Part shown: piece after piece, positions 27,223 through 35,097 of the stretch | Layout of the letters: every line of letters begins with the position of its first letter | Position numbering within the stretch: position 1 is the first letter of the stretch | Assembly (NCBI GenBank): GCA_900467745.1 | Contig: UBQW01000016.1 | Coordinates: forward strand, 1 to 64,000 | DNA length: 64,000 nt | From: Hyphomicrobiales bacterium | Lineage (GTDB): Bacteria; Pseudomonadota; Alphaproteobacteria; Rhizobiales; Rhizobiaceae | Reading direction: 5' to 3' | Made by a program: the position numbers and the translations under genes | Notes under the pieces: model-generated | Databases searched by the model: none | What the model saw: only the letters and a program-made list of their open reading frames with translations | Told to the model about the DNA's origin: nothing

Positions 27223-28260
27223 ATGACAGGCAATAGCATTTCCGAAGTCTGGTACACGCGCTGCCCTGTTCCAACACCTGTGGGTCTGGCCGCACAGCTC
27301 GGCTATCTCGACGAAGAGTTCCGCAAGGATGGCGTGACACTGAAATCAATCATCGATTCACCTGACCGCAACATTCGCCAAAGCCATTTCAACCACACGC
27401 TCGACTGGTCGTTTCGCCATGGCGGCAATGTGCCGCCGATCCGCGCGCGCTCTGAAGGCCGCAAGACACGGCTTGTCGGCATCACCTGGACCGACGAGTT
27501 CCAGGCGATCATTACTCTGCCTCAGACCGGCATCCGGACCACAAAAGACCTGAAAGGTCGACGTTTCGGTATCGCACGCCGCCCCGAAGGCATTGTTGAC
27601 TTCATGCGGGCCACGGCACTGAAAGGGCTGGTTTCCGCCCTGTCGCTCGAAGGGTTGGTGCTCGACGACGTCGAGACGGTCGACATTGCTCTTTCGCAGT
27701 CCATTCTGTCGACGCAGGAAGGCCCATCGCTTTTCGGGCTGAAGCGCCGGCAGGCCTATGGCGAGGAAGTCGCCGCCCTCATCCGCGGCGATGTTGATGC
27801 CATCTATGTGAAGGGCACGGCGGGGATCAACGTCGCCAATCTCATCGGCGCCGTCCAGGTCGTTGAATTCGGCTTCCATCCTGATGCGAAGATCCGCATC
27901 AATTCCGGTTCGCCGCGCGTGTTGACAGTGGATGAGCGTCTGGCGGACGAGAGGCCGGATCTCGTCGCACGCCTGCTCGGTTCAATCTTCAAAGCGAGCA
28001 CCTGGGCCGAAGCACATCCCGATGAAACCAGACGTTTCGTTGCACGCGAGGCAGGCGCCACGGAAGAACAGGTTCTCGCCGCCAATGGCCCCGATGTCCA
28101 CAAGCACCTCGGGCTTGGACTTGAGCCCGAACTGGTAGCTGCGGTCGGCCACTACAAGGATTTTCTCCACGACTTCGGCTTCCTCGCTGCCGATTTCGAC
28201 ATCGGCGACTGGACCGATCGTCGTCACATCGACGCCTTTACCGGGCAAGCCGTGGCCTGA
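27223..28260 (+). CDS. DszB-like sulfinate desulfinase candidate
   Basis: A 345-residue protein with a periplasmic-binding-like fold that matches DszB, the 2'-hydroxybiphenyl-2-sulfinate desulfinase of Rhodococcus. The residues needed in DszB can be placed here. The catalytic Cys27 in its CPVP context is C14 (RCPVP), His60 (HF) is H55, Arg70 is R65, and Gly73 is G68 in RHGGNVPP. TRLVGIT and LKGRRFGI also match the DszB layout. There is no signal peptide, so it is cytoplasmic, unlike the SsuA-type binding proteins of the same fold. It follows the SfnG-like gene by 10 bp. The natural substrate is unknown and could be an aliphatic or aryl sulfinate. Confidence 0.82.
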   Translation: MTGNSISEVWYTRCPVPTPVGLAAQLGYLDEEFRKDGVTLKSIIDSPDRNIRQSHFNHTLDWSFRHGGNVPPIRARSEGRKTRLVGITWTDEFQAIITLPQTGIRTTKDLKGRRFGIARRPEGIVDFMRATALKGLVSALSLEGLVLDDVETVDIALSQSILSTQEGPSLFGLKRRQAYGEEVAALIRGDVDAIYVKGTAGINVANLIGAVQVVEFGFHPDAKIRINSGSPRVLTVDERLADERPDLVARLLGSIFKASTWAEAHPDETRRFVAREAGATEEQVLAANGPDVHKHLGLGLEPELVAAVGHYKDFLHDFGFLAADFDIGDWTDRRHIDAFTGQAVA

Positions 28261-28560
28261 ACGGGAGACCAGGGGACGATGGTTGATGAAAGGGTCGATC
28301 CGCCCACCATGATGGAACGCAAGCCGTCTTGTTCGGCCATTTCATCGTTGATGCCGCACTTCAGCTGCCCGCAAACCGCAGCCTCGACTGCGACTATGCA
28401 CGTGAGCGTTCTCCTTGCGATGCGACCGCGGGCTCTTCCCAAACGCTCAAAAGCACAATGGTTCGGGCGATCTGCTCGCGATGCCTTCATTCGTCTCGCA
28501 CAGCAATAGCATGACGATGCCCGCAGATTTTACGGTTCGTTTTACAGGCTAAGGACAAGC
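28261..28560. other. 300-bp spacer without a recognised gene
   Basis: Several short frames exist, but none has a convincing ribosome site or family match. One plus-strand frame (about 28329-28511) opens with FGHFIVDAALQL, which looks protein-like and may be gene debris. The spacer probably holds the promoter of the SsuD-like gene. Confidence 0.35.
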
Positions 28561-29643
28561 ATGAGCAACGAGAGCGAATATCTTTGGTACATTCCCAATG
28601 ACACGAAGGCGGGTCACCGTGGCGATACCGTCGACGAAAATCACAACAGCCTGGCAACACTGACGGCGCAGGCGCGCGCACTCGAGGACAATGGCTGGAA
28701 GGGTGCGCTCATCGGAACGGGATGGGGCCGACCCGATACGTTCACTGTCGCAACCGCGCTTGCGGCAAGCACGACGACGTTCGAGCCACTGATTGCAATC
28801 CGCCCCGGGTACTGGCGACCAGCAAACTTCGCCTCGGCCGCGGCCACGCTAGACCATCTGACCGGTGGTCGCGTTCGCGTCAACATCGTCTCCGGCTTGG
28901 ACAATCTTTCCGCATACGGAGACCAGGAGGGCGACCAGGCGCATCGCTACGGGCGCACCCGGGAGTTCATGCGATTGGTCCGCAGGCTCTGGACCGAAGA
29001 GAATGTCAGTCATAATGGCGAGCATTTTGGTGTCACGGGCTCAACCGTGGTGCCTCGGATCCAGGCACGAGGCGACCGTCGTCATCCGAAGCTTTATTTT
29101 GGTGGTGCGTCTGAGGCGGCCGAGCGGGTCGCGGCAACGGAGGCGGACGTCCAGCTTTTCTGGGGTGAACCGCTCGATGGCATCCGTGAGCGCATCGCGC
29201 GCCTTAAGGCACTGAGCCGGGAGCTTGACCGGGATTTGCCACCTCTCGAGTTTGGTCTGCGTATCACCACGCTCGTTCGCGAAACGACCGAGCAGGCCTG
29301 GGTCGACGCCGAAAAGAAGGTCGCCGAGATGGCCAAAGGCAAGGGCTCCGGCTGGCACGATCACCGTAGGGCGGTTGCCGTTGGCCAGCAGCGGTTGCTC
29401 GACCTGCATCGATCCGGCGACGTTCTAGACGACAACCTTTACACCGCACCCGGCAGATATGGCGGTGGCGGCGCCGGCACGACGTGGCTTGTTGGTTCAG
29501 CTGACGACGTTGCACGGTCGTTGCGCAGGTACCAGGAGCTGGGAATCACCCATTTCGTGCTCTCCGACACGCCCTACCTCACGGAGATCTCACGCCAGGG
29601 CAACCAATTGCTGCCGCTCCTGCGCAACCAGCTCCCTAGATAG
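28561..29643 (+). CDS. Alkanesulfonate monooxygenase-like LLM flavoprotein (SsuD type)
   Basis: A 360-residue luciferase-like monooxygenase of the SsuD type. LWYIPNDTKAGHRGD at the start, the RPGYWRPANFASAAATLDHLTGGR block and NIVSGLDN match FMNH2-dependent alkanesulfonate monooxygenases, which release sulfite and an aldehyde. A glycine-rich GRYGGGGAGTTWLVGS near the C terminus is a family feature. It closes the sulfur island. It lies 300 bp after the DszB-like gene and may be transcribed separately. No dedicated SsuE or SsuABC is seen in the window. Confidence 0.88.
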   Translation: MSNESEYLWYIPNDTKAGHRGDTVDENHNSLATLTAQARALEDNGWKGALIGTGWGRPDTFTVATALAASTTTFEPLIAIRPGYWRPANFASAAATLDHLTGGRVRVNIVSGLDNLSAYGDQEGDQAHRYGRTREFMRLVRRLWTEENVSHNGEHFGVTGSTVVPRIQARGDRRHPKLYFGGASEAAERVAATEADVQLFWGEPLDGIRERIARLKALSRELDRDLPPLEFGLRITTLVRETTEQAWVDAEKKVAEMAKGKGSGWHDHRRAVAVGQQRLLDLHRSGDVLDDNLYTAPGRYGGGGAGTTWLVGSADDVARSLRRYQELGITHFVLSDTPYLTEISRQGNQLLPLLRNQLPR

Positions 29644-29839
29644 TGACCACTCAGACGCTCGGACTGTCGTTCGAGCCCACGTTGGCAAGCCCGACCGGAG
29701 GCACGCTGATATCGATCACCTGGGCCAAATAGACCCGCCTCCTATGAGATTTTTATACAATTGCGTGGCACGGCGAATGGATCGTTGACGCGCTGATGTC
29801 CATCTTCGCCGGTGTCGAAACTTCGAACCGGAGACGAAG

Positions 29840-30610
29840 ATGTATTTCGAGCTGAAGGACGCGACCGCTGAGATTCTCGCGCAAAGCAGACGCCACGATG
29901 CGCTCTGTGACTTGCCGCTGCAATTGATTGCTTCGCAAGACGAGGCGTATGACATCCAGGCGGCAGCACAGGATGCGCTGGGGTTCGACAGAAAGGGATA
30001 TGCGATTGTCGGCGCAAATGAAGCGTTACAGAGAACGCTTTGCCTGACGTCACCCGTTTATTCCGAAATCCCAGCCTCGAGCTTTTTCTCCAACACGAGG
30101 GACTTCCGGTTGCCGCCTGGCACGATTGGTGTGCAATGTGAGTTCGTCTTCACGATGCTGCGATCGTATCCTGATGTCGATGAGGATATCGATCTTGACA
30201 GTGCGCGCACTGCTATCTTGTCCTGCCGCCCGGCAATTGGTCTGTTGGGACGAAGAACACGAAGCTCATTTGCGGGCAACAATGCTGCCATCGCCGACTT
30301 TGGACTTCATGTCGCCACGTTGTGCGGCGATCACGTGCCGACAGCATCGCTTGCTGAACTGGCCTGCCTCGAGGTGACAACGTTTCTGTTCAAGGAGACC
30401 GTCGTCTCTGGCAAGGCCTCGTCAATCATGAACGATCCAGTCAATGCCGTTGTCTGGCTCGCCCGCCAACTCGCCGCGAAAGGGCGTCGACTGGAGCCAA
30501 ACGACGTCGTTGCGACAGGCTCATGTACCACCATCCTGCAGGTCTTGCCCGGACAACACGTCGCCGCGGATTTCGGTCCGCTCGGTCAAGTCGACTGCGT
30601 TTTCAGATAA
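29840..30610 (+). CDS. 2-keto-4-pentenoate hydratase-like protein (fumarylacetoacetate hydrolase superfamily)
   Basis: A 256-residue protein resembling MhpD-type 2-keto-4-pentenoate hydratases. The C-terminal DPVNAVVWLARQLAAKG, VVATGSCTT and PGQHVAADFGPLG are characteristic. Such enzymes add water to 2-hydroxypenta-2,4-dienoates in meta-cleavage pathways and need a divalent metal. No other meta-cleavage gene is nearby, so the true substrate is unclear. Its position after the desulfurisation genes could mean it handles a carbon fragment, but it may be unrelated. Confidence 0.8.
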   Translation: MYFELKDATAEILAQSRRHDALCDLPLQLIASQDEAYDIQAAAQDALGFDRKGYAIVGANEALQRTLCLTSPVYSEIPASSFFSNTRDFRLPPGTIGVQCEFVFTMLRSYPDVDEDIDLDSARTAILSCRPAIGLLGRRTRSSFAGNNAAIADFGLHVATLCGDHVPTASLAELACLEVTTFLFKETVVSGKASSIMNDPVNAVVWLARQLAAKGRRLEPNDVVATGSCTTILQVLPGQHVAADFGPLGQVDCVFR

Positions 30611-30633
30611 CCAGCTCCAAGAGGCATCAAACG

Positions 30634-30759
30634 ATGCCGCGACACAATCCAACTCTCATGGAAAACGGAAAGAAGCCACTGATCGTGAAGAACAAGCAGA
30701 ATCCGTCAGCACAAGGCGCAGTTCGACCGGTTGAAACCGGCACCGGGGCTCAATCGTGA
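30634..30759 (+). CDS. Small hypothetical protein (41 aa)
   Basis: A 41-residue basic peptide, MPRHNPTLMENGKKPLIVKN onward, with an AAGAGG ribosome-site candidate nine bases before the ATG. Its TGA overlaps the ATG of the next small gene (TGATG), which suggests translational coupling and makes a real gene more likely. I recognise no domain. Confidence 0.45.
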   Translation: MPRHNPTLMENGKKPLIVKNKQNPSAQGAVRPVETGTGAQS

Positions 30760-30995
30760 TGGTCAGCCGAAGCATTCCGCACGAGTACTTCTTGCTTGAC
30801 GTGGCAGATCATAGCGGGCCGATTGTCGCCAGACTAGGTGAGCGCGCGGTCCGTGAGGCCGTTATCGACCGCCGCGGCCGGCGTTACCAATTCGCAGGCG
30901 TTGCAAGGCGCGACCCGCGGGGGCGTCTCGACGTCACTGCATTGCGACAAGGTGAGTGGATAGTGGCACCTGACCTCGTCTATCGCAAAGCGTAA
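30759..30995 (+). CDS. Small hypothetical protein (78 aa)
   Basis: A 78-residue protein, strongly charged in the middle (VIDRRGRRYQFAGVARRDPR), with a beta-strand-like pattern and no signal peptide. It is coupled to the 41-residue ORF before it. I do not recognise the family. A GTG three bases upstream is an alternative start. Confidence 0.5.
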   Translation: MVSRSIPHEYFLLDVADHSGPIVARLGERAVREAVIDRRGRRYQFAGVARRDPRGRLDVTALRQGEWIVAPDLVYRKA

Positions 30996-31137
30996 GCAGC
31001 ACGAATTGTTGCACGTCTCGCGATCATAATTGATTTCAATCCTGTGGATTGCGTCTGTTGTGACGGTCGGGCCGTGGGTCTGCCCTATGTATCACCTTCT
31101 GGGGCCGGTAGCGTGTGGCGGTTCACGGATGGTCCAT

Positions 31138-31668
31138 ATGCCACGTAAGAAGCAGAGCACTGATATTCCAAGGAAGCGCCGATCGCTATTGGCGCAACTT
31201 GCCGACGAGCCGGAAAAGCTGTTCACTGGTGCGTTCCGGCAGCAATATGGTGCGGTCTGTTTTCGCTACGTGGGTGAGACATCGAAGATCGAGGTGCTTG
31301 TCATCTCGTCTCGAGACACCGGTCGGTGGGTTGTGCCAAAAGGCTGGCCAATGAAGAAGAAAAAGCCCCACGAGGCGGCAGCGATCGAGGCTTGGGAGGA
31401 AGCCGGCGTCCGGGGTACCGTGCATAAAACTGCAGTCGGACGTTACACTTACCTCAAGTTCCTCGACGACGGCGAAGTCGTGCCAACAATCGTGGATCTT
31501 TTTCAGATCGAGGTCACCGTCCAGCAAGACACGTTCAAGGAAAAGGGTCAGCGTCGACTTGCCTGGGTCGAGCCGGACGAAGCTGCGCGGCGCGTGCGCG
31601 AATTGGAACTGAAATCGTTGCTCGTTGACTTCAAACCGAAGGGAAAGCGTAAGCGCGTCTTACCTTAA
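31138..31668 (+). CDS. NUDIX hydrolase
   Basis: A 176-residue NUDIX protein. The box can be seen in PKGWPMKKKKPHEAAAIEAW followed by EEAGVRG, with the EE...G metal-binding core; the Arg that usually precedes it is replaced. The PKG start and basic C terminus (KPKGKRKRV) resemble diphosphoinositol-polyphosphate or diadenosine-polyphosphate hydrolases of rhizobia. ATG at 31138 is preferred, with one nine bases upstream as the alternative. Substrate not determined. Confidence 0.85.
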   Translation: MPRKKQSTDIPRKRRSLLAQLADEPEKLFTGAFRQQYGAVCFRYVGETSKIEVLVISSRDTGRWVVPKGWPMKKKKPHEAAAIEAWEEAGVRGTVHKTAVGRYTYLKFLDDGEVVPTIVDLFQIEVTVQQDTFKEKGQRRLAWVEPDEAARRVRELELKSLLVDFKPKGKRKRVLP

Positions 31669-31681
31669 AGGTCAGTGGTGT

Positions 31682-31768
31682 AGCCATAGTGGACATGCAC
31701 AATGAAAGCGCGAACGTTTCGCAATCACCGCGTTGTCCGCCAGGGGCTCTTCCTCGCACTGATCGGAG
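31682..31768 (+). pseudogene. Remnant copy of the 5' end of the SCO gene
   Basis: AGCCATAGTGGACATG, then CACAATGAAAGCGCGAACG and on to CTCTTCCTCGCA(C/T)TGATCGG, repeats 37371-37467 almost base for base. The differences are a 9-bp deletion between two CATG copies and small indels that break the frame. The rest of the SCO gene is absent. It is the scar of a duplication or rearrangement involving the copper operon. Confidence 0.85.
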
Positions 31769-31847
31769 GGAGCCAAGGATGATTCCGGATCCTCGACCTT
31801 GGCCTTGTGCGCTGACCGCGATAACGTGCATGTACAAAAGATGATCG

Positions 31848-33287
31848 ATGACGATGGCAGCAAAAACCACCCTCAACGCCAAAAACCTGGAAGCACTCGG
31901 CACGCAACGGCTCGCCGAGCTGCTCATTGAAATCAGCACCGGCAGTGCCGCGCACAAGCGTCGTCTTCGCATGGAGCTTGCCGGAAACCACAGCACTGCC
32001 GAGGTCGTCCGAGAAGTTCGCAAGCGGCTTTCCAGCATCGCACGCGCCAAGACCTTCATCGACTGGCGAAAGGTCAAAGCGACGAAGACGGATCTCGAGA
32101 CGCAGCGCAAGACGATCGTCGACACCATCGCTCCTCACGATCCGGCCGAGGCCTACGAGCTGATTTGGCAGTTCTTGGCGATCGCGGATCCTCTTTTGGG
32201 GCGCTCAGACGACGGCAGCGGCTCGTTGGTCGAGAGCTTCCATCAGGCCGCCACCGCCGCCGGAACTATTGCCAAAGCTGCGAAGGTCGACGCTGATGTT
32301 CTGGCTGAGAAGGTGTTCAAGGCGGCGCAGGACAACGACTACGGGCAATTTGACCGGTTGATCACGGCGATGGCTCCGGCGCTGGGTAATGAGGGGTTGG
32401 AGCATCTCAAGGCGCTCTTCGTCGCTTGGTCGAGAGAAGCCAAGGAGAAGCCGGCTAAGAATGATCGGCGGGTCATCGGCTGGAGCAGCGCAGGTGCGGT
32501 CTACGAGGACGAAGTCTATGGGAATCGTAAGGATCTCACCGTGCGCACTGCGCTGCAGGAGATTGCTGACGCCCAGGATGATGTGGACGCCTATATCACT
32601 CAGCAGCCGGAGAAGACGCGTGGCGCTCCCATAGTTGCCGCTGATATTGCCAACCGCTTAATATCAGCAGGGCGAGCCGAAGAAGCACTCGCGGCGCTCG
32701 ACAAGGTAGAGACCATGGGCCGGCATGGCGTTCCGTTCGAGTGGCAGCTGGCACGCGCCGAGGCACTAGAAGCGCTGGAGCGCAACGATGAAGCCCAGGC
32801 GTTCCGGTGGGCGTGCTTTGAACAGTCGCTCAATGACGAGCATCTGCGAGCTTATGTTCGCCGGTTGCCTGATTTCGACGACATTGAAGCCGAGGAGAGA
32901 GGTTTTGCCTTCGCTCAGGCATTTCCCGATGCCAATCGCGCCCTCTATTTTTTCCTGCGCTGGCCTTCACCGACAGAAGCAGCCAAGCTGGTCACAAAGC
33001 GCGCAACGGAGTTGGACGGTGATCTATACGAACTGATGACACCGGCCGCTGAGGTGCTTTCGACGAGGCATCCACTGGCCGCAACCATTGTGCTGCGCTC
33101 CATGATCGACTTTACTCTGGAGAGTGGCCGGTCGAGTAGATACAAGCACGCGGCACGACACTTGGCTGAATGCCAATCGTTGGCAGGTCAGATCGGAGAT
33201 TTTGGCAGCATCCGGCCTCACGAGGCTTACGTGGCCGGCCTAAAGCGCGAGCATGGACGGAAGTCGGGCTTCTGGAGCCTGCCGTAA
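31848..33287 (+). CDS. DUF6880 family protein
   Basis: A 479-residue soluble protein that I recognise as the DUF6880 type found in rhizobia (opening KTTLNAKNLEALG...RLAELLIEIS). It is mostly alpha-helical, with TPR-like helical pairs such as AADIANRLISAGRAEEALAAL near the middle, and has no signal peptide or membrane segment. Function is unknown. It stands alone between the SCO scar and the antitoxin gene. ATG at 31854 is an alternative start. Confidence 0.8.
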   Translation: MTMAAKTTLNAKNLEALGTQRLAELLIEISTGSAAHKRRLRMELAGNHSTAEVVREVRKRLSSIARAKTFIDWRKVKATKTDLETQRKTIVDTIAPHDPAEAYELIWQFLAIADPLLGRSDDGSGSLVESFHQAATAAGTIAKAAKVDADVLAEKVFKAAQDNDYGQFDRLITAMAPALGNEGLEHLKALFVAWSREAKEKPAKNDRRVIGWSSAGAVYEDEVYGNRKDLTVRTALQEIADAQDDVDAYITQQPEKTRGAPIVAADIANRLISAGRAEEALAALDKVETMGRHGVPFEWQLARAEALEALERNDEAQAFRWACFEQSLNDEHLRAYVRRLPDFDDIEAEERGFAFAQAFPDANRALYFFLRWPSPTEAAKLVTKRATELDGDLYELMTPAAEVLSTRHPLAATIVLRSMIDFTLESGRSSRYKHAARHLAECQSLAGQIGDFGSIRPHEAYVAGLKREHGRKSGFWSLP

Positions 33288-33489
33288 CCATTGGCTACCC
33301 CGATTACTCCTTAGTTTAAATTATCGATCGGCCACCTGATAAATCAATGTTACCTAATGGAACCGATAGCCTTTACGTTTGTTTCATTTGTTGCGTTTAT
33401 TTCGATTAACGACTCGCAGAAACGCGATGTGATGCTACCAGTGATTTGCGCGAGACCCACCACCTTCGCTAACACCACAGGAGATTGAG
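33288..33489. promoter_or_regulatory. AT-rich leader of the antitoxin gene
   Basis: A 202-bp AT-rich gap. A CAGGAG ribosome site stands before the ATG at 33490. The low GC compared with the neighbours fits a horizontally acquired toxin-antitoxin cassette. Confidence 0.4.
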
Positions 33490-33954
33490 ATGCTTGCACT
33501 CATGGACCAGACGCGTGAGCCGTTTGTCGCTGATGAGGCTGAAGCGGCGATTGCACGGAAAGCTGCCGACAAGCTTAAAACTGTAGCGGAAGCAAATGAA
33601 GGCGTAAAAATCACGGTAGACGGTAAAGACGACGAGAAGATAATTGTCCCGCTGCCGGCCCGTGCGGTAGCGCTTATATATGAAGTTCTGGAGGCAATGG
33701 CGAACAGAACGCCAATGTCTCTTATTCCTCGCGACGCCGAGTTGACCACTCAACAGGCGGCAGACTACCTAAACGTGTCCCGCCCCCATTTAATACGCCA
33801 ACTTGAAGCTAATAAGCTTCAGTATCGCAAAGTGGGAAGCCACCGAAGAGTGAGATTTACAGATCTGATAGACTACGAGAGAGCATGCAGGCACGAGCAG
33901 AAGCAAGCGCTCGTTGATCTCAATGAAGAAACGAAACGGCTTGAGCTCGAATGA
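33490..33954 (+). CDS. Excisionase-type HTH antitoxin of a PIN toxin pair
   Basis: A 154-residue protein with an excisionase/MerR-like helix-turn-helix at about residues 84-130 (LTTQQAADYLNVSRPHLIRQ and RKVGSHRRVRF). This layout is typical of antitoxins paired with PIN-domain toxins in proteobacteria. The stop overlaps the ATG of the toxin frame at 33951 (ATGA), the usual coupled arrangement. Base composition is lower in GC than the surroundings. The toxin partner is broken, so the antitoxin may be an orphan. Confidence 0.8.
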   Translation: MLALMDQTREPFVADEAEAAIARKAADKLKTVAEANEGVKITVDGKDDEKIIVPLPARAVALIYEVLEAMANRTPMSLIPRDAELTTQQAADYLNVSRPHLIRQLEANKLQYRKVGSHRRVRFTDLIDYERACRHEQKQALVDLNEETKRLELE

Positions 33955-34138
33955 TTTCGACTTTCACCGCGTTCAATAGATGCAAACGTTTTTTATGGCG
34001 CGAGGCTGCAAAGCCTCGTGTTTTTTGTTGCTCAGTCTAAAATTTTCCGCGCCCGATGGTCGAACCAGGTGCATGACGAATGGGTGCGTAACCTCATCAA
34101 AAACCGACCGGATCTCAAAGAGAGCGATCTCGATCGCG
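33951..34138 (+). pseudogene. Frameshifted and truncated PIN-domain toxin
   Basis: The frame starts MISTFTAF. One extra base near 33975 then moves it, and in the next frame it reads IDANVFYGARLQSLVFFVAQ and on through RARWSNQVHDEWVRNLIKNR. These are the first metal-binding Asp strand and the HDEW block of PIN RNase toxins. Homology ends near 34138, and the last two-thirds of the domain with the remaining acidic residues are missing. It is almost certainly inactive. Confidence 0.8.
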
Positions 34139-34606
34139 GCATTTGGATCCCACGTCGCACGTTTCCCGCACCAGAACCGTTGGCGACCATCGGAGCATCC
34201 CCCGGCCTCTTTTTGCGCCGCTCGCGAAGTTTGCATTATGGGTGAAGGCCCTTGTTCGTCGCTGAAGGCGGCTGGGCGCGAAGTTCGAGATCGCATATGA
34301 GCTCGTGATGCGCGCCACACCGTTGGTCCTTCTGCCGGTATACGATCCGGATGTGGTTTCGGATGAAGGGCGATATCGTCAGCCGTTAAGAGCGGATCGG
34401 GTTGCGCGGTCGAGGTGATCAGCGACTTTTAGGAGGAGCTTGGTGCCTGTAAAGGCATGACCTCAATCGGTGAGAAGCGGAAGTCCGTGGTCGGGGCTAT
34501 CGCAGGAGGGCTCGAGCGATGCCACCAAGACTAGGCGATATTGCCGCATTGAGTTTCAATTTCGTTCCGTTTATCAGTGGATCACGCCGCAGGGCGGGGG
34601 GAAATT
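34139..34606. other. Gene debris and copper operon promoter
   Basis: No intact gene is seen. A broken frame around 34220-34420 reads KFEIAYELVMRATPLVLLPV, which looks like a protein fragment I cannot place. The 3' part must carry the promoter of the operon that starts at 34607. Confidence 0.4.
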
Positions 34607-35017
34607 ATGCGGAACTCTGTTACCCGATTTGAAGCGTGGCTGGTGCGAAGTCTTTGCGCCATCGCTCTCGTTCTCGTCGGGTTTGCACATCAGGCTCCCG
34701 CCGTTGCTTTTGATCCGACCGATCCCGCGCAATTCGCACAGTTCGTTATGCCGGACGGAACATTGCCGACGCTCTGCGTGACAGTCACGGATGCCGACGG
34801 CAAGACGAACACTGACCACAAATTTCACAATCAGGGCTGCGAAGCCTGCCGCATTGGCGCTTCCGTTCTTTTGCCGGCGCCCAGCGACATTGCCGGTTTC
34901 ACAGTCGCATTCGGGCTTGAGAACGAACGTCCCCGGCGCGTGATCGAGTTTCATCGGCAACTGTACCCGCCGAATACCGGGCCCCGAGCCCCACCGTCCG
35001 ATCCGACCATTGCCTGA
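34607..35017 (+). CDS. Small exported DUF2946-like protein of the copper operon
   Basis: A 136-residue protein with an N-terminal signal or anchor (LCAIALVLVGFAHQAPAVA). It has two cysteine-bearing segments, LPTLCVTV and the later GCEACRIGA motif, with nearby His residues, which could bind copper. It resembles DUF2946-type proteins that accompany PCu(A)C and SCO genes. ATG at 34607 follows a GGGGGGAAA site; a GTG 30 bases upstream is less likely. Periplasmic copper sensing or delivery is inferred from the operon. Confidence 0.7.
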   Translation: MRNSVTRFEAWLVRSLCAIALVLVGFAHQAPAVAFDPTDPAQFAQFVMPDGTLPTLCVTVTDADGKTNTDHKFHNQGCEACRIGASVLLPAPSDIAGFTVAFGLENERPRRVIEFHRQLYPPNTGPRAPPSDPTIA

Positions 35018-35097
35018 ACCGCGCGTCAGCCAGAGCTGAGGCGTGCCCTGTTTTTCGGCTGCGCTTCTGGCGACTGCCGCGGATATCGGACCTCATC

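Noticed and set aside
28279..28511. Short plus-strand ORFs between the DszB-like and SsuD-like genes
   Set aside because: No ribosome site or recognisable family; could be debris, but not enough for a gene call.
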